Program-made: the position numbers and the translations under genes
In this document: piece by piece, positions 35,129 through 44,049 of the stretch
Position numbering within the stretch: position 1 is the first letter of the stretch
Layout of the letters: every line of letters begins with the position of its first letter
Assembly (NCBI RefSeq): GCF_004343505.1
Contig: NZ_SLXU01000001.1
Span: 1 to 64,000, forward strand
Direction of reading: 5' to 3'
DNA: 64,000 nt
Origin: Rhodovulum bhavnagarense
GTDB taxonomy: Bacteria; Pseudomonadota; Alphaproteobacteria; Rhodobacterales; Rhodobacteraceae
Notes under the pieces: generated by a model
The model's input: the letters and a program-made list of their open reading frames with translations, nothing else
Databases searched by the model: none
What the model was told of the DNA's origin: nothing

Positions 35129-36024
35129 ACGGGGCGCGCCGCATCGTGCGATTGCTGCGGGGCGACCCGCGCGCGGGGCAGGTCGTACCGCCCTCGGGCT
35201 TTACCGCGCGGCTGACACAGTTCACCTCTGGTGCCATGGCGTTCCTCGCGGTCTTCGCGATGGCGCTGTCCTTTTCGGCCGGTCACCTGGCCGAGCGATG
35301 GTCGCAGGCGCTGGCACGCACCGCGACGGTGCGCATTTCGGCCCCCGAGGGCCAGATGGAGGCACAGACCATCGCGGTTCTTGAGGTTCTGCGCACCACC
35401 CCCGGCGTGGCCTCGGCCCGTCCCATGTCCCTGGACGAACAGCGCGCGCTTCTTGAACCGTGGTTCGGGCCGGATCTTCCTGTTGAGACGTTGCCATTGC
35501 CGCGCATGGTGGAACTGACCGAAACCGCAGAAGGGGTGGACGCCGAGGCGCTGCGCCTGCGTCTGGCGGGCGAGGCACCGGGAGCGGTCCTGGACGATCA
35601 CACCCGCTGGCGTCGCCCGCTGGTGCGCGCGGCCGACCGGTTGCGCGGTCTTGGGTGGTTGTCGATCGGCCTGATCGGGGCGGCAATGGCGGCGATGATC
35701 ACGCTGGCGGCCAATTCCGCGCTGGCCGCGAATGCCCAGGTGATCGAGGTGCTTCGCCTGATCGGCGCGCGCGACAGTTTCATCGCGCGCGCCTTCGTGC
35801 GCCGCTTTACGCGCCGCGCGCTGGAAGGTGCGGCGATCGGCACGGCGCTGGCGATGCTGGCGGTGGCCTTCTTGCCGGGCGAGGGGGATGACGGGTTCCT
35901 GAGCGGGCTGGGATTTCGGGGTTGGGACTGGCTTTGGCCGCTTGCATTGCCGCCGCTGGCCGCCTTCGTGGCGTTCTGGGCGACGCGCTTTGCGGCGTTC
36001 CGGGTTCTCAAGGGGGTGACGTGA
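35125..36024 (+). CDS. ftsX: Cell-division protein FtsX
   Basis: FtsX is the membrane partner of FtsE. The 299-residue protein has a cytoplasmic N-terminus, a first transmembrane helix (AMAFLAVFAMALSFSAGHLA), and a periplasmic domain (about 55-165). A cluster of three helices with the FtsX-type signature (NAQVIEVLRLIGARDSFIAR) follows, and it ends in AFVAFWATRFAAFRVLKGVT. GTG 35125 overlaps the ftsE stop. Confidence 0.92.
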   Translation: MNGARRIVRLLRGDPRAGQVVPPSGFTARLTQFTSGAMAFLAVFAMALSFSAGHLAERWSQALARTATVRISAPEGQMEAQTIAVLEVLRTTPGVASARPMSLDEQRALLEPWFGPDLPVETLPLPRMVELTETAEGVDAEALRLRLAGEAPGAVLDDHTRWRRPLVRAADRLRGLGWLSIGLIGAAMAAMITLAANSALAANAQVIEVLRLIGARDSFIARAFVRRFTRRALEGAAIGTALAMLAVAFLPGEGDDGFLSGLGFRGWDWLWPLALPPLAAFVAFWATRFAAFRVLKGVT

Positions 36025-36782
36025 TGCGTTACGCGCTGCAATATCTGCGCTCGCTGGCCTTTGTGGGGCAGATGTACCTGGCGATGCCTGTTTTCGCCGT
36101 GTTGTTCACGCTTCCGGCGATGATGTCGCGCAAGTGGGCATTTCACGCGATCCATGCCTATTGCCACTGGGTGCGCTGGAGCGCGCGGTGGATGATCGGC
36201 TTGCGCTCGGAAATCCGGGGAACACCGCCCGCGAGCGAGGTGCTGATCGCCTCCAAGCACCAGTCGTTCTTTGATATCATCATGTTGGTCAGTGTCACGC
36301 CACGGCCGAGATTCATCATGAAGAAGTCGTTGAAATGGGCGCCTATCCTTGGCTGGTACGCGATGCGCATCGGCTGTGTGCCGGTTGACCGGGGCAAGCG
36401 CGGTCAGGCGATCCGGCAGATGGTAGAGGGCGTGGCCCAGGGGCGGCAGGCGCCGGGCCAATTGATCATCTATCCCCAGGGAACGCGCGTTGCGCCGGGG
36501 GCAAGCCGGCCCTACAAGATCGGGACCGGGGTTCTTTATGACCAGTTCGGGCATGATTGCGTGCCCGCCGCCACCAATGTCGGTGTGTTTTGGCCCCGCA
36601 CGGGCATTTACCGCAGGCCGGGGCTGGCGGTGGTCGAGTTCCTGCCGGTGATCCCGGCGGGCAAACCAGTCGATGCCTTCATGGCAGAGCTTGAGGCCAC
36701 GATAGAGGCCGCGTCGGACAGGTTGATGGGCGAGGCCGGGTTCGATGCGCCGGCCGCCCGCGCGGGGCAGGTGTCGCGATAG
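36024..36782 (+). CDS. plsC: 1-acyl-glycerol-3-phosphate acyltransferase
   Basis: PlsC acylates lysophosphatidic acid at sn-2 in phospholipid synthesis. The 252-residue membrane protein has the catalytic HX4D motif H79-QSFF-D84, MKKSLKWAPILGW, the glycerol-phosphate-binding YPQGTR and a proline-containing block IV (EFLPVIPAG). The ATG overlaps the ftsX stop (TGATG), so it is the third gene of the ftsEX operon. Confidence 0.92.
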   Translation: MRYALQYLRSLAFVGQMYLAMPVFAVLFTLPAMMSRKWAFHAIHAYCHWVRWSARWMIGLRSEIRGTPPASEVLIASKHQSFFDIIMLVSVTPRPRFIMKKSLKWAPILGWYAMRIGCVPVDRGKRGQAIRQMVEGVAQGRQAPGQLIIYPQGTRVAPGASRPYKIGTGVLYDQFGHDCVPAATNVGVFWPRTGIYRRPGLAVVEFLPVIPAGKPVDAFMAELEATIEAASDRLMGEAGFDAPAARAGQVSR

Positions 36783-36879
36783 CGGCGAAACCGGATATAT
36801 TTTCTTACCAAAATCATTGCGCAGGGGGTGGCGGCCACGCTATCCCTTGGCGACCCGAGTCCCCAGGAGCGCAGTTCCC

Positions 36880-38043
36880 ATGTCCGATCAGAACCCCGTC
36901 TTCATCCCCGGCCCGACCAATATCCCCGAGGTGATCCGCAAGGCCTGCGACATCCCCACGATGGACCATCGCTCGGCCGCCTTTGCCCCGCTTTACGATC
37001 GGGCGCGCTCGGGGGTGGCGAAGGTGCTGAACCTTGGCGAGGGGGGCGAGGTGGTGCTGTTCCCGGCCACCGGAACGGGCGGCTGGGAGGCCGCGGTAAC
37101 CAATACCCTGTCGCCCGGTGACAGGGTGCTTGCCGCGCGCCACGGCATGTTCTCGCAGAAATGGATCGACCTGTGCCAGCGCCATGGGCTGGACGTTCAG
37201 GTGATCGAGGCGCCCTGGGGGGCGGGTGTGCCGGTCGAGGCATTTGCGCAGGCGCTGGCCGCCGATACGGGGCACGCGATCAAGGCTGTGTTGGTCACCC
37301 ATAACGAAACGGCCACCGGCGTCACCTCGGATGTTGGCGCGGTGCGGGCGGCGCTTGACGCGGCCGGGCACCCGGCATTGTTGATGGTCGACGGGGTCAG
37401 TTCCATCGCCTCGATCCCGTTTCGTATGTCCGAATGGGGTGTGGACGTGGCCGTTGCAGGGTCGCAGAAAGGTTTCATGCTGCCGCCCGGCCTGGCGATC
37501 GTTGGGCTGAGCGCCAAGGCGCTGGCCACGATCCAGAACGCCGGGTTGGCGCGCTGTTTCTTCGATATTCGCGACATGCTCTCGGGTATCTATCCCTATA
37601 CGCCGCCCGTGGCGTTGATCAATGGTCTGGCCGCGTCGACGGATCTGCTGTTGGGCGAGGGCATGCCGGCCGTTGCAGCCCGCCACCACCGCATCGCCGA
37701 AGGTGTGCGCCGGGCGGTGGCCGCCTGGGGCCTGGCCCCTTGCGCACAATCGCCCGACTTGTATTCCGACACGGTGACCGCGATCGTGGTCCCCGAAGGC
37801 GTGGATGGCAACGCGCTGGTGGCCCATGCGGCGCGTGCCTATGGCGTGGCCTTCGGTGCCGGGCTGGGCGCGGTCGCGGGCAAGGTGTTCCGCATCGGTC
37901 ATCTCGGCATGATGACCGACGTTATGGCGCTGGCCGGTCTGGCCACGGCGGAAATGGCCATGGCCGATATCGGTATCGAGATCGTTCCGGGCAGTGGCGT
38001 GGCCGCAGCGCAGGGCTGGTATCGCGAAAGCCGCGCCGGCTGA
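36880..38043 (+). CDS. Class V aminotransferase, glyoxylate-type (SgaA/BhcA-like)
   Basis: A 387-residue PLP enzyme in the alanine/serine/aspartate-glyoxylate aminotransferase group, with GPTNIPEVIRKA, FPATGTGGWEAAVTNTLSPG, the conserved HNETATGV block, and the PLP lysine K197 in GSQKGFMLPPG. The glyoxylate-acceptor pattern resembles serine-glyoxylate enzymes and the aspartate-glyoxylate BhcA of the beta-hydroxyaspartate cycle. The other bhc genes are not adjacent, so serine or alanine as donor is equally possible. AGGAG lies 11 bases before the ATG. Confidence 0.9.
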   Translation: MSDQNPVFIPGPTNIPEVIRKACDIPTMDHRSAAFAPLYDRARSGVAKVLNLGEGGEVVLFPATGTGGWEAAVTNTLSPGDRVLAARHGMFSQKWIDLCQRHGLDVQVIEAPWGAGVPVEAFAQALAADTGHAIKAVLVTHNETATGVTSDVGAVRAALDAAGHPALLMVDGVSSIASIPFRMSEWGVDVAVAGSQKGFMLPPGLAIVGLSAKALATIQNAGLARCFFDIRDMLSGIYPYTPPVALINGLAASTDLLLGEGMPAVAARHHRIAEGVRRAVAAWGLAPCAQSPDLYSDTVTAIVVPEGVDGNALVAHAARAYGVAFGAGLGAVAGKVFRIGHLGMMTDVMALAGLATAEMAMADIGIEIVPGSGVAAAQGWYRESRAG

Positions 38044-38080
38044 GTCGGCAGTTCATTTCCGGCCTACCGGTTCGCGGGCC

Positions 38081-38842
38081 TCAGAGACCCGCGCGCCGCC
38101 GGGCCTCGGCCAGCCCTTTCAGAATCATCGCCTGGCCATCGGCCATGACCGGAGACAGGCCCTGGCCGGCAAGGGCGTCCGCGTAATGGCCCGCCATCGG
38201 CCCGGTCCCGATCACCGCGAGCTGCTGGCCCAGCCACCAGGGCCGCGCGGCTGCCAGTTCCGCGCCGATCAGGTGCCCCCAGGTACAGCCCCGTGCAGGG
38301 TCGGCAAGGTAAGCGGCCAGCCGCTCGGGGCGCGATAGCGTATCGGCCACGGCCGCGTCGAAATCGGTCATCGGCCCATCCGCCCCCAGCGCCGCGGCAA
38401 GGCGCGGGGTGGCGAAGGGTTGAAGGCTGACGACCTCTGCGGCGCTGATATGGGCCCAGAGGGTCTGTACCGGGCCAGGCAGGCAAAGCACCCCGTCAAA
38501 CCCGCTGTTCAGGCGCAGAAAGCCGGCGATTGCGGTTTCCTCGCCCGCGGTGCGTGCGCCCGGCGATGACTGCGACAGCGGCGCGATCGCGGCGAGGCGA
38601 GGATGCTCGCCGAACAGGTCCAACGCCGGCACCGCATCGAGCGGCGCACAGGGCACCGGTCGGGGACAAACCCCGAGGCCGGCCGCGATCACCGGCAGGG
38701 CGCCCCCGGCGAAAGCGTCGATCGCGGCCGCGTCCAGCCCCTCGGCGCGCCCTTCGCGCAGGATCGTGTCATCCTCGTCGAATGCCCAAAGATGCAGCCC
38801 GCTCTGCGCGGGGTAGGCGCCGATCCAGCATATGCGGGTCAT
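38081..38842 (-). CDS. Degenerate 2-dehydro-3-deoxygalactonokinase-like protein
   Basis: A 253-residue protein related to DgoK sugar kinases: it keeps the GEET box (TAGEETAIAGF for the family's MRGEETQ) and the C-terminal HLIGAEL and GTGPMAGHY blocks. The N-terminal ATP-phosphate motif DWGTSxxR is replaced by the segment AYPAQSGLHLW, and the substrate motif GTHSKW by GPVQTLW. Kinase activity is therefore doubtful. Its ATG overlaps the znuA stop (ATGA), placing it in the zinc-responsive transcript. Confidence 0.75.
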   Translation of the reverse strand: MTRICWIGAYPAQSGLHLWAFDEDDTILREGRAEGLDAAAIDAFAGGALPVIAAGLGVCPRPVPCAPLDAVPALDLFGEHPRLAAIAPLSQSSPGARTAGEETAIAGFLRLNSGFDGVLCLPGPVQTLWAHISAAEVVSLQPFATPRLAAALGADGPMTDFDAAVADTLSRPERLAAYLADPARGCTWGHLIGAELAAARPWWLGQQLAVIGTGPMAGHYADALAGQGLSPVMADGQAMILKGLAEARRRAGL

Positions 38843-39831
38843 TGCTGCCCTACACAGGTTGCGATGTTCCGACCCAACCGGGTCAGTAGTGTGCGGTAAA
38901 GGTCGGGACCATAATCAAGCGTGCTGCCCGAGGGGTCGAGTGTGTCGCCCACGCGCGTTGCCGTACCCTCGACGATGGCCGCGACAAGGGCGGGGTCGTG
39001 CTGGGCCTCGGGAAAGATGCAGGCGACGCCGTCGTCCTGCAACCGCGTGCGCAATTGGGAAAGTCGTGCGGCACCGGGGCTGGCGGCATCGCCCAGCGCG
39101 ATGCTGCCTGCGACAGTCACGCCGAAATGGGCGGCGAAATAGCCATAGGCATCGTGAAACACCATGATCGGGGTGTCGCCCACAGGCGCGAGCAAGGCGC
39201 GCGTTTCGGCCTCGGCCGCATCAATGGCGGCAAGCGTTGCCTCGGCATTGGTCCTGTAGGTCTGGGCATTTTCCGGGTCGGCGGCGATCAGCCGGTCGGC
39301 GATGGCCTTTGTCCATGTACGTGCGTTGTCGGGGTCGAGCCAGGCATGGGGATCGAGGCCCGAATGGGCGTGGTCGTGGCCGCCGTCGGCCTGCGCGTCC
39401 TCCGCGTGGGAATCGTGCCCGTGATCTTCCCCTTCGTGCCCGTCCTCCGTGTGGGTGTGGGTGTGGTCTTCGCCTTCGTTCGTGTGCGTCTCGCCAAAGG
39501 CGCGGCGATAGGTTTCGGGCAGGTCGACCAGGGCGATCGCTTCGCCCGAAAGCCCCACACCCTCGATCGCGCGGGCAAGCCATGGCGTCAGGCGCGGGCC
39601 AACCCAGAACACGAGATCGGCCTCGGACAGCGCATTGGCCTGCGAGGGCCGAAGTTGAAAGTGATGCGGGTCAGAGCCTTTGTCCAAAAGGATATCGGGC
39701 GCTGCCAGATCCCCCATCACCGAAGCGGCCAGCGCATGTACCGGTGGAATGTCGGTCATCACGGCGGGCGGCTCGGCCAGGGCCGGTGCGGCCATGAGAG
39801 CCAGTGGCAGTAGGGGGCGCAAGGGCTTCAT
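38839..39831 (-). CDS. znuA: Zinc ABC transporter substrate-binding protein
   Basis: ZnuA captures periplasmic zinc for ZnuBC. The 330-residue protein has a signal peptide (cleavage after PALA), the zinc ligands H57 in DPHHFQL, H162 in DPHAWLDP and a further histidine in MVFHDAYGYF. It also has a histidine/acid-rich loop at about 116-156 (EDHTHTHTEDGHEGEDHGHD) typical of zinc, not manganese, binding proteins. ATG 39831 is chosen; an in-frame ATG 27 bases upstream is possible. It is divergent from zur, with a Zur-like palindrome between. Confidence 0.95.
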   Translation of the reverse strand: MKPLRPLLPLALMAAPALAEPPAVMTDIPPVHALAASVMGDLAAPDILLDKGSDPHHFQLRPSQANALSEADLVFWVGPRLTPWLARAIEGVGLSGEAIALVDLPETYRRAFGETHTNEGEDHTHTHTEDGHEGEDHGHDSHAEDAQADGGHDHAHSGLDPHAWLDPDNARTWTKAIADRLIAADPENAQTYRTNAEATLAAIDAAEAETRALLAPVGDTPIMVFHDAYGYFAAHFGVTVAGSIALGDAASPGAARLSQLRTRLQDDGVACIFPEAQHDPALVAAIVEGTATRVGDTLDPSGSTLDYGPDLYRTLLTRLGRNIATCVGQQ

Positions 39832-39878
39832 CGGGGTCTCCGTCGAAAGGGGTTGCATCAAGACGTCGAGAATGAATA

Positions 39879-39893
39879 TGTTATATCGTAACA
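39879..39893. promoter_or_regulatory. Candidate Zur operator
   Basis: TGTTATATCGTAACA: five-base arms TGTTA and TAACA around a five-base centre, in the AT-rich gap between the divergent znuA and zur genes. The GTTAnnnnnTAAC pattern is like known proteobacterial Zur/Fur-family sites. Zn-loaded Zur would repress both znuA and zur-znuCB from this single site. Confidence 0.75.
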
Positions 39894-39908
39894 AGTCAAG
39901 GGGCAAAC

Positions 39909-40397
39909 ATGGAACCCGACGCGACACTTGCCTTTGCCAGCCATGATCATGCCACATGCCGGGAAACCGCGCTGGCGCAGGCCGAGGCCGTGGCCCGCGC
40001 CCAGGGGTTGCGCCTGACGCCGGTGCGTCGGCGGACGCTGGAGATCCTGCTTGAGGCGCACAAGGCGCTTGGGGCCTACGACGTTCTTGACCGCCTGGCC
40101 GAAGAGGGCTTTGCCCGCCAGCCCCCCGTGGCCTACCGCGCGCTGGATTTCCTGGTAGAACACGGGCTGGCGCATCGTATCCGGCGGCTGAACGCCTTTG
40201 CCGCCTGCCTGCATCCGGGCGAAGAACATATGCCAGCCTTTCTCATCTGTGCCGAATGCCATGCCTTGGCCGAGGCGCCCGGCGTTGCGGTGGCAGAGGC
40301 GCTGCAAGCTGCGGCCGCCAGCGTGGGTTTCGATATCGAACGGATGAATATCGAGGCGGTCGGCCTGTGCCCTGCCTGCCGGGACAGCGCAGCATGA
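39909..40397 (+). CDS. zur: Zinc uptake regulator, Fur family
   Basis: A 162-residue Fur-family repressor with an N-terminal winged helix (LRLTPVRRRTLEILLEAHKALGAYDVLDRL), the histidine-rich hinge HPGEEHMPAFLICAEC and two CxxC pairs (CAEC, CPAC) that bind structural zinc. The absence of a haem or iron signature, and its location with znuABC, support Zur. Its stop overlaps znuC (ATGA). Confidence 0.94.
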   Translation: MEPDATLAFASHDHATCRETALAQAEAVARAQGLRLTPVRRRTLEILLEAHKALGAYDVLDRLAEEGFARQPPVAYRALDFLVEHGLAHRIRRLNAFAACLHPGEEHMPAFLICAECHALAEAPGVAVAEALQAAAASVGFDIERMNIEAVGLCPACRDSAA

Positions 40398-41164
40398 GCC
40401 AGGTTTTGATCGCGACGCGCGGGCTGGGCGTGCGCTATGGCGCGGTGAATGCGCTGGAGAAAGTAGATTTCGAGATCGAGCCGGGCGAGATCGTGACCGT
40501 GGTCGGACCGAACGGGTCGGGCAAATCCTCGCTGGTGCGGGCGCTTTTGGGCGTGGTGCGGCCCGCGGCAGGGCAGGTCATTCGTCGGCCGGGGCTGAGG
40601 GTGGGCTATGTCCCCCAGAAACTTGCGGTCGACGAACGGATGCCGTTGACGGTGAAACGGTTCCTGTCCCTTCCAGAGCGGCGCGGCGCGTCGGAAATCG
40701 CGCAAATGCTGATGCGGGTCGGCGTTGCGGGGCTGGAACGACGCCAACTGACCGCGCTGTCGGGTGGACAGTTCCAGCGCGTTTTACTGGCGCGCGCCTT
40801 GCTGGCCGATCCTCACCTGCTGATCCTCGACGAGGCAACCCAGGGGCTGGACCAGCCCGGCACCGCCGCCTTTTACGAGCTGATCGAACAGGTCCGGCGT
40901 GAAACCGGCGCGGCGATCCTGATGGTCAGCCACGATCTGCACGTCGTGATGAGCGCGTCGGACCGCGTGATCTGCCTTAACGGTCACGTCTGTTGCCAGG
41001 GTCAGCCGCATGTGGTGACCGCGGCGCCGGAATACCGGGCGCTCTTCGGGTTGGGTACGCACGGGACCATGGCGCTGTATCAACACAGACACGACCACGC
41101 CCATGATCGCTGCAACCACGAACGGCGTGACGAACCCGCAAAGGAGCCGGCCGATGCTGGATGA
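40394..41164 (+). CDS. znuC: Zinc ABC transporter ATP-binding protein
   Basis: ZnuC is the ATPase of the zinc importer. The 256-residue protein has Walker A GPNGSGKSSL, the signature LSGGQFQRVLLARAL, Walker B LLILDEATQGLD and switch MVSHDLHVVM. The C-terminus carries a histidine-rich tail (YQHRHDHAHDRCNHE), which may sense or buffer zinc. It overlaps zur at its start and znuB by 11 bases at its end. Confidence 0.94.
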   Translation: MSQVLIATRGLGVRYGAVNALEKVDFEIEPGEIVTVVGPNGSGKSSLVRALLGVVRPAAGQVIRRPGLRVGYVPQKLAVDERMPLTVKRFLSLPERRGASEIAQMLMRVGVAGLERRQLTALSGGQFQRVLLARALLADPHLLILDEATQGLDQPGTAAFYELIEQVRRETGAAILMVSHDLHVVMSASDRVICLNGHVCCQGQPHVVTAAPEYRALFGLGTHGTMALYQHRHDHAHDRCNHERRDEPAKEPADAG

Positions 41165-41939
41165 TTTCCTTGTCCGCGCGGCTCTGGCGGGGTTGGCGGT
41201 GGCACTGGCCGCGGGGCCCTTGGGCGCCTTCGTGGTATGGCGACGAATGGCCTATTTCGGCGAGGCGACGGCCCACGCCGCGATCCTGGGTGTGGCGCTT
41301 GCATTGGGGTTCGAGATATCGGTTTTCGCCGGCACGCTGGCAACTGCGCTGGTGATGGCGCTGGCGGTGACCCAATTGTCGGGGCGCGGCATGGCGATGG
41401 ATACCGCGCTTGGGGTGCTGGCGCACGCGGCCTTGGCGTTTGGTCTTGTGGCCGTATCCTTCCTGCACGGGGTGCGGGTGGACCTGTCGGCCTACTTGTT
41501 CGGCGACATCCTGGCGGTCGGTCGCGACGAACTGGCGGTGATCTGGCTCGGTGCGCTGGCGGTGGTTGGGCTGGTTCTGTGGCGGTGGAATGCGCTTTTG
41601 ACGGCCACGGTCAGCGAAGAGTTGGCGAAAGCCTCGGGCCTTGATCCCGCGCGAGAGCGGCTCGTGCTGACGGTCGCGCTGGCGTTGGTGGTGGCGGTGG
41701 CCTTGCAGGTGGTTGGCGCGTTGTTGATCGTTGCGTTGCTGATCGTGCCGGCGGCGGCCGCGCGTCCGCTGGCGCGTTCGCCCGAAGGGATGGCCCTGGT
41801 CACCGTTGCGATCGGCGCGCTTTCGGCCCTTGGCGGGCTTTGGGGGTCGCTTGAATTCGACACGCCCGCGGGCCCCTCGATCGTGGTGGCCGCGAGCATG
41901 CTGTTCGCGGCCAGCCTCGCGCTGCCGCGGCGGGCCTGA
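41154..41939 (+). CDS. znuB: Zinc ABC transporter permease
   Basis: A 261-residue ABC-3 family permease with about eight hydrophobic helices, including FVVWRRMAYFGEATAHAAILG near the start and LLIVALLIVPAAAARPLARS, both conserved in ZnuB. The AAGGAG ribosome-binding site lies within the end of znuC. It completes zur-znuC-znuB. Confidence 0.94.
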   Translation: MLDDFLVRAALAGLAVALAAGPLGAFVVWRRMAYFGEATAHAAILGVALALGFEISVFAGTLATALVMALAVTQLSGRGMAMDTALGVLAHAALAFGLVAVSFLHGVRVDLSAYLFGDILAVGRDELAVIWLGALAVVGLVLWRWNALLTATVSEELAKASGLDPARERLVLTVALALVVAVALQVVGALLIVALLIVPAAAARPLARSPEGMALVTVAIGALSALGGLWGSLEFDTPAGPSIVVAASMLFAASLALPRRA

Positions 41940-41945
41940 TCCGCG

Positions 41946-42329
41946 CTAGTCGGCCGCGCGCAACATGCGGCCCAGGTTACGACCGCCCAGGATATGCATG
42001 TGCAGGTGCGGGACCTCTTGCACGCCGTTCTGCCCGGCATTCGAAATCACGCGGAAGCCGTCGCCGCCCTCGCCGGGCTGCACGCCCGTCAGTTGGCAGA
42101 CCTGGCCGATGGCGCGGTGGAAATCCACGATCTCGGCCTCGCTCGCCTCAAGGACGAAATGATCGTAACAGACGTAAGGGCCCTTGGGGATCACCAGAAC
42201 ATGCACCGGGGCCTGGGGGGCAATGTCGTTGAAGGCCAGCGAATGCGTGGTCTCCAGAACGGTGTCGTTCGGGATCTCGCCGCGCAGGATCCTGGCAAAG
42301 ATGTTCTGATCGTCATAGGCGTAGGGCAT
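41946..42329 (-). CDS. HIT-family nucleotide-binding protein
   Basis: A 127-residue Hint-like histidine-triad protein with the motif HLHMHILGGR near the C-terminus and the N-terminal FARILRGEIPNDTVLET. HIT proteins hydrolyse AMP-linked phosphoramidates and related nucleotides. It is followed closely upstream by the glycosyltransferase gene on the same strand (8-base gap), so they probably share a transcript. Confidence 0.94.
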   Translation of the reverse strand: MPYAYDDQNIFARILRGEIPNDTVLETTHSLAFNDIAPQAPVHVLVIPKGPYVCYDHFVLEASEAEIVDFHRAIGQVCQLTGVQPGEGGDGFRVISNAGQNGVQEVPHLHMHILGGRNLGRMLRAAD

Positions 42330-42337
42330 GGGGTTCC

Positions 42338-43915
42338 TCAGTCGTGGAAAAGATAGGGGGTCTGTGCGATCTCGTGCGCCGTTTCGCTTGAAATCGACAG
42401 GAACTCGGCCAGCGGGAGGGCGTTCTGTTCGGGGTTGTCGGTTTCGCGAATGCGGTAGAGATGCGTAAAGCCGGCATCGCGGATGCGGTCGCTTTCGAAG
42501 ATGACATCGTTGCGGATCGTCGGCAGCAGCCGGTCCAGAACCTCGGGCGGGGTGCGTTCTCCGGCAAGGCCCACGCGGTGGGCGTGGCCGATCAGGTATT
42601 CATCCGAGAACTGGCACTGGATTTCCAGCATCCGGGTGCGTGACCGGTCGGAGTAGAAATCCTGCATCAGGTCCAGCGCGCCGGTATCGAGGCAGATGAT
42701 CAGCCGGTCGGTGTCGTGATAATCGAACAGCATCCGCATCAGTGCGCGGCGGTGGCGCGTGCGCTTTTCCAGCGTTGACTGGATGCCGCCGAGGTCGGGC
42801 AAGGCGGTATGCTCTTCGTTGAAGAGGTATTCGACCGCGGGCAGGTTTGTCTTTTGGCGGATCCGTTCCAGCAGGCGCTTGGCGACGTGCCACTTCTTGC
42901 AGGTGATGATCATCAACTCGCGTTCCCGACCCAGGCTGGATTCGGTTTCCCAGAAGCGCGGGGCAAAACGCTGGCCGATCCGGCCGCGCCCGGTGAGGAA
43001 CTTGAACAGGCTTCGTCCCTCGTCCGAGATCTGGAAATCGACATTCTCCGAGGCATAGAGTGCGCCCAGCCGCCGTTTCAGTTCATGCGCCTCAGGCGAG
43101 ATCTTCCGGGCGAAAAGGTAATTCTGGCTCAATAGCAGGTCATAGTGGTCGTTGTAGAATGTCACCGGCATGCCGTAATCGGAAAACATCAGGAAGGTCA
43201 GCGTGCGGGTGCGGATCTGGTCGCCGGGCACGAGATGGCGCACCAAGGTCTGAAAGAAGGTCTCGTCCGGGATCCACGTGGTGCGGAAAAAGCGCACCAC
43301 ATCAGGGCGTGCGCGGCAGAATTCCAGCACCTGTTCGACCGTGCGCCGACGCAGGCACCACCATTGGCTGCCGATCATGACTTGCAGATCCTCGGGAATC
43401 CGACGGGTCAGTCCCAGCCGCTTCTGTACCTCGTAGGCTTTGTAGAACAGCCATTTATGCGTTCGCTCGTTGAAGATGTGGCGATAGATCAGCCGATCGC
43501 CCTTGAGCCCGGTCTTGATCCAGTCCGAATCGAAGAAATCAAAGCTTTCGATATAATCGGCATCCTCGGCATCGAGGAAGTCATGGGCGTATTCGGCCGA
43601 CTTGATCGCCATGCAGTCGCCCGACAACATGTAGAAATGGGTCGCGCGAGGAAAGTCCTCCAGTGCAGCCTCGACCGCGTGAAGCGTGGCCTGTACCAGC
43701 GACCATTCCCCCCAGCCGCACTTTATCCGCTTGCGGGCAAAGGTTACAGAGGGATTGTCGGCAAGCGCTGCACGGATCGTCTCATAGGCCTCGCGGGGCG
43801 CGCGGGCATCGAAATGGATCGCCATCAGGTCGCCCTTGGCCGTCAGGCGTTCGGCCTGCCGGATGATTGCATCGGGGTCCTTGTGGCACAAAAGAATGTA
43901 GGCGATCTTCGACAC
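42338..43915 (-). CDS. Core-2/I-branching-type (GT14) beta-1,6-N-acetylglucosaminyltransferase-like protein
   Basis: A 525-residue protein. The first 300 residues match GT14 enzymes: IAYILLCHKDPDAIIRQAERL, MAIHFDARA, CGWGEWSLVQATL, HFYMLSGDCMAIKS and the WIPDETFFQTL block. Residues 330-525 form an added domain of unknown function (DUF5928-like), with CKKWHVAKRLLERI and FNEEHTALPDLGG. It should add a sugar branch to a surface glycan. No signal peptide or membrane segment is seen, so it acts in the cytoplasm. Divergent to it lies a sulfotransferase gene. Confidence 0.88.
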   Translation of the reverse strand: MSKIAYILLCHKDPDAIIRQAERLTAKGDLMAIHFDARAPREAYETIRAALADNPSVTFARKRIKCGWGEWSLVQATLHAVEAALEDFPRATHFYMLSGDCMAIKSAEYAHDFLDAEDADYIESFDFFDSDWIKTGLKGDRLIYRHIFNERTHKWLFYKAYEVQKRLGLTRRIPEDLQVMIGSQWWCLRRRTVEQVLEFCRARPDVVRFFRTTWIPDETFFQTLVRHLVPGDQIRTRTLTFLMFSDYGMPVTFYNDHYDLLLSQNYLFARKISPEAHELKRRLGALYASENVDFQISDEGRSLFKFLTGRGRIGQRFAPRFWETESSLGRERELMIITCKKWHVAKRLLERIRQKTNLPAVEYLFNEEHTALPDLGGIQSTLEKRTRHRRALMRMLFDYHDTDRLIICLDTGALDLMQDFYSDRSRTRMLEIQCQFSDEYLIGHAHRVGLAGERTPPEVLDRLLPTIRNDVIFESDRIRDAGFTHLYRIRETDNPEQNALPLAEFLSISSETAHEIAQTPYLFHD

Positions 43916-44049
43916 TTGACTGCCCGTTCCTGCGGCGAAGGGGTTCGGCGATGACGGATATCGACCAGCACCGTTGATAAAAGCTTATAGGTTTGCTTTG
44001 TAGATGTCACCGAAGGGTGCGCAAGCATGTTGGGCGAATGGAGGGGTGA

